From JBQTKD01 sp052389435 (GTDB lineage Bacteria > Actinomycetota > Actinomycetes > Sporichthyales > Sporichthyaceae), in contig JBQTIB010000123.1 of NCBI GenBank assembly GCA_052389435.1, positions 1 through 5,924 on the forward strand: 5,924 nucleotides of DNA, read 5' to 3'. The notes under the pieces are model-generated. The model was not told the DNA's origin. It saw only the letters and a list, made by a program, of their open reading frames with translations, and did no database searches. The translations under genes were made by a program, and so were the position numbers. Positions 4,985-5,924 of this stretch are shown here, in pieces; within the stretch, counting starts at the first letter, position 1; the number at the start of each line of letters is the position of its first letter.

Positions 4985-5924
4985 CGGGGGCTCGGCTCTC
5001 CTCGAGCAGTCGGGCGGCGAGCCGTCCCGCGACCGCCGCGGCGAGGAAGTAGGCGGGGTCCTCCGCGACGCCGCGCCCCATGCTCGACAGCCCCACGGGC
5101 GCGCCCCGCCACGTCTCGGCCAGTCCGGCGACGTCGACGTCCACCCGTTCGTGCGGCGGGCACAGTGTCGCCGCGTCGTCCCAGACCGCGGCCCAGAACT
5201 CGTCGTCGACGCGCGGCACGGGAAGGCGGGCGGGAGCGAGGGCCACCCGCCCGTAGGCCGTGCGACTGTGGTGGGACAGGCCTCGGTGTCGCTCGCGCGG
5301 GTCGGCCTGCGAGACCCGCAGCGACGCGATCGGCCGGCCGCCGAGCACGCCGGCGGCGTTGACGGCCTCGCCGGCGGCGACGCCGGAGAATCCCCAGCGG
5401 GTGTCGCTGCCGAGGTTGCCCGGGCCCTGCGTCGCCACGACGACCTCGGCGTTCAGCACAAGCCGTGCCGCCAGCAGGCCGGTGTGCACCGACACGCACT
5501 CCAGGTCGCCGCCGAAGGACGGTCCGGTGGTCACGCAGCCGTGGACCAGACCGGCCCGCCGCAACTCCTCGAGGCTGCGCGAGAACGCGGCGGGCAGCGC
5601 GGCGCCGTCGGTCATCGCGTAGACGACCCGGGTGCCGGGCCGGTCCGCCGCGATCGCGAGGGCCACCGGCGCGAGCGCCGAGTGCAGGTCGGCGACGACC
5701 ACCGGCAGTCCGGCCAGGTCGTCGGCGTCGGCGGGCACCGCGGGGTGGGCGGCGCCGGGGGCGTGGGCGCCGGCGCCCCTCGCCTGCCCCGGGGGGTAGC
5801 GGGGCGTCCCCCGGGGGGCGGGGGGGGGGGGGGGCGGCGGGCGGCGCGCGGGGGCGGCCCGGGGCCCGGCGGCCCCGCGGGCCCCCCCCCCCCCCCCGGG
5901 CCCCGCCGACCGCCCCCCCCCCCC
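4962..5924 (-). CDS. DUF3866 family protein, 5' end missing
   Basis: This is a conserved actinobacterial protein of unknown function. The reliable part is the 258 residues from GTG 5738 down to the stop at 4962. It shows the family blocks VVVADLHSALAP, VVYAMTDGAALP, TTGPSFGGDLECVSVHTG, TQGPGNLGSDTRWGFSG, GEAVNAAGVLGG, RHRGLSHHSRTAYGR and the C-terminal SSMGRGVAEDPAYF. Family members are, from memory, about 350 residues or longer, so GTG 5738 is not the true start. The frame is open to the window edge, and the residues just upstream (RYPPGQAR at about 5778-5801, then AHPAVPADADDL) look like a damaged version of the family's RYTPLQ...HAVLADADDL stretch. Beyond about 5801 the sequence is not trustworthy and the start is outside or lost. 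It converges on and overlaps the FKBP gene. DUF3866 genes often occur close to Pup-proteasome and tat genes in actinomycetes. Confidence 0.8.
   Translation of the reverse strand, partial: GGGGRSAGPGGGGGARGAAGPRAAPARRPPPPPPPAPRGTPRYPPGQARGAGAHAPGAAHPAVPADADDLAGLPVVVADLHSALAPVALAIAADRPGTRVVYAMTDGAALPAAFSRSLEELRRAGLVHGCVTTGPSFGGDLECVSVHTGLLAARLVLNAEVVVATQGPGNLGSDTRWGFSGVAAGEAVNAAGVLGGRPIASLRVSQADPRERHRGLSHHSRTAYGRVALAPARLPVPRVDDEFWAAVWDDAATLCPPHERVDVDVAGLAETWRGAPVGLSSMGRGVAEDPAYFLAAAVAGRLAARLLEESRAPVRGRGSA
4976..4991. terminator. Hairpin at the convergent gene junction
   Basis: gccccc (4976-4981) and gggggc (4986-4991) form a 6-bp stem whose 4-nt loop (tgac) contains the FKBP stop codon. Outer ccga/tcgg arms (4967-4970/4992-4995) can add pairs with a bulge. 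It has no T-tract on either strand. Its place between two converging genes suggests a bidirectional terminator, but the evidence is weak. Confidence 0.3.
5808..5924. other. Low-complexity G/C end, probably poor sequence
   Basis: These 117 bases contain a single A (5909) and no T. They include 15 G in a row (5820-5834), 16 C in a row (5882-5897) and a final run of 12 C (5913-5924). Such runs are not expected in a coding region of this composition and look like read or contig-end degradation. No feature should be called from this stretch. Confidence 0.75.

Noticed and set aside
5736..5738. GTG 5738 as the true start of the DUF3866 gene
   Set aside because: It lies in the middle of the conserved family region, without a Shine-Dalgarno, and family-like residues continue upstream.
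5808..5924. Real G-quadruplex or i-motif element in the G and C runs
   Set aside because: The runs are at the window edge, almost lack A and T and coincide with the decay of a conserved gene, so a sequencing or assembly artefact is more likely.

Overview
The window is very GC-rich and carries the core of a Pup-proteasome locus, which points to an actinomycete. The PafA protein resembles the Streptomyces/Frankia type (MDRRIFGLENEYGVTCTF start) more than the mycobacterial one. I cannot name the genus from this sequence alone.

Layout. Positions 1-424 hold no gene that I can support. They contain two nearly identical 64-bp tandem repeats (1-128), more diverged copies (129 to about 320), a 17-bp direct repeat (325-365), and then a plausible promoter and a good Shine-Dalgarno for prcB. 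prcB (425-1261) encodes the 20S proteasome beta subunit as a propeptide-bearing precursor. prcA (1327-2175) encodes the alpha subunit. Between prcA and pafA (2176-2417) lies a short tandem array in which two copies fold into hairpins followed by T-tracts, so it looks like a double intrinsic terminator; a third copy is degenerate. pafA (2418-3779), the Pup-protein ligase, has no Shine-Dalgarno, and a -10-like hexamer sits 7 bp before its ATG, suggesting a leaderless transcript. A gene for a lipoprotein with two FKBP-type peptidyl-prolyl isomerase domains follows (3965-4984). A DUF3866-family gene on the minus strand converges on it and overlaps its last 23 bases. The right end, from about 5740 and especially after 5808, degenerates into long G and C runs and looks like poor sequence; the 5' end of the DUF3866 gene is lost there.

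How the genes work together. PafA attaches the small protein Pup to lysines of target proteins. An ATPase ring (Mpa/ARC, not in the window) unfolds them into the chamber made by PrcA and PrcB rings. pup, dop and arc normally lie just upstream of prcB in this locus type; pup is not in the 424 bases before prcB, which are occupied by repeats. The FKBP lipoprotein acts outside the membrane and is a frequent neighbour of pafA in this group, without a demonstrated role in pupylation.

Nothing here is a clearly new system. The most interesting signals are non-coding: the duplicated terminator between prcA and pafA, the leaderless start of pafA, and the repeat array where pup would be expected.
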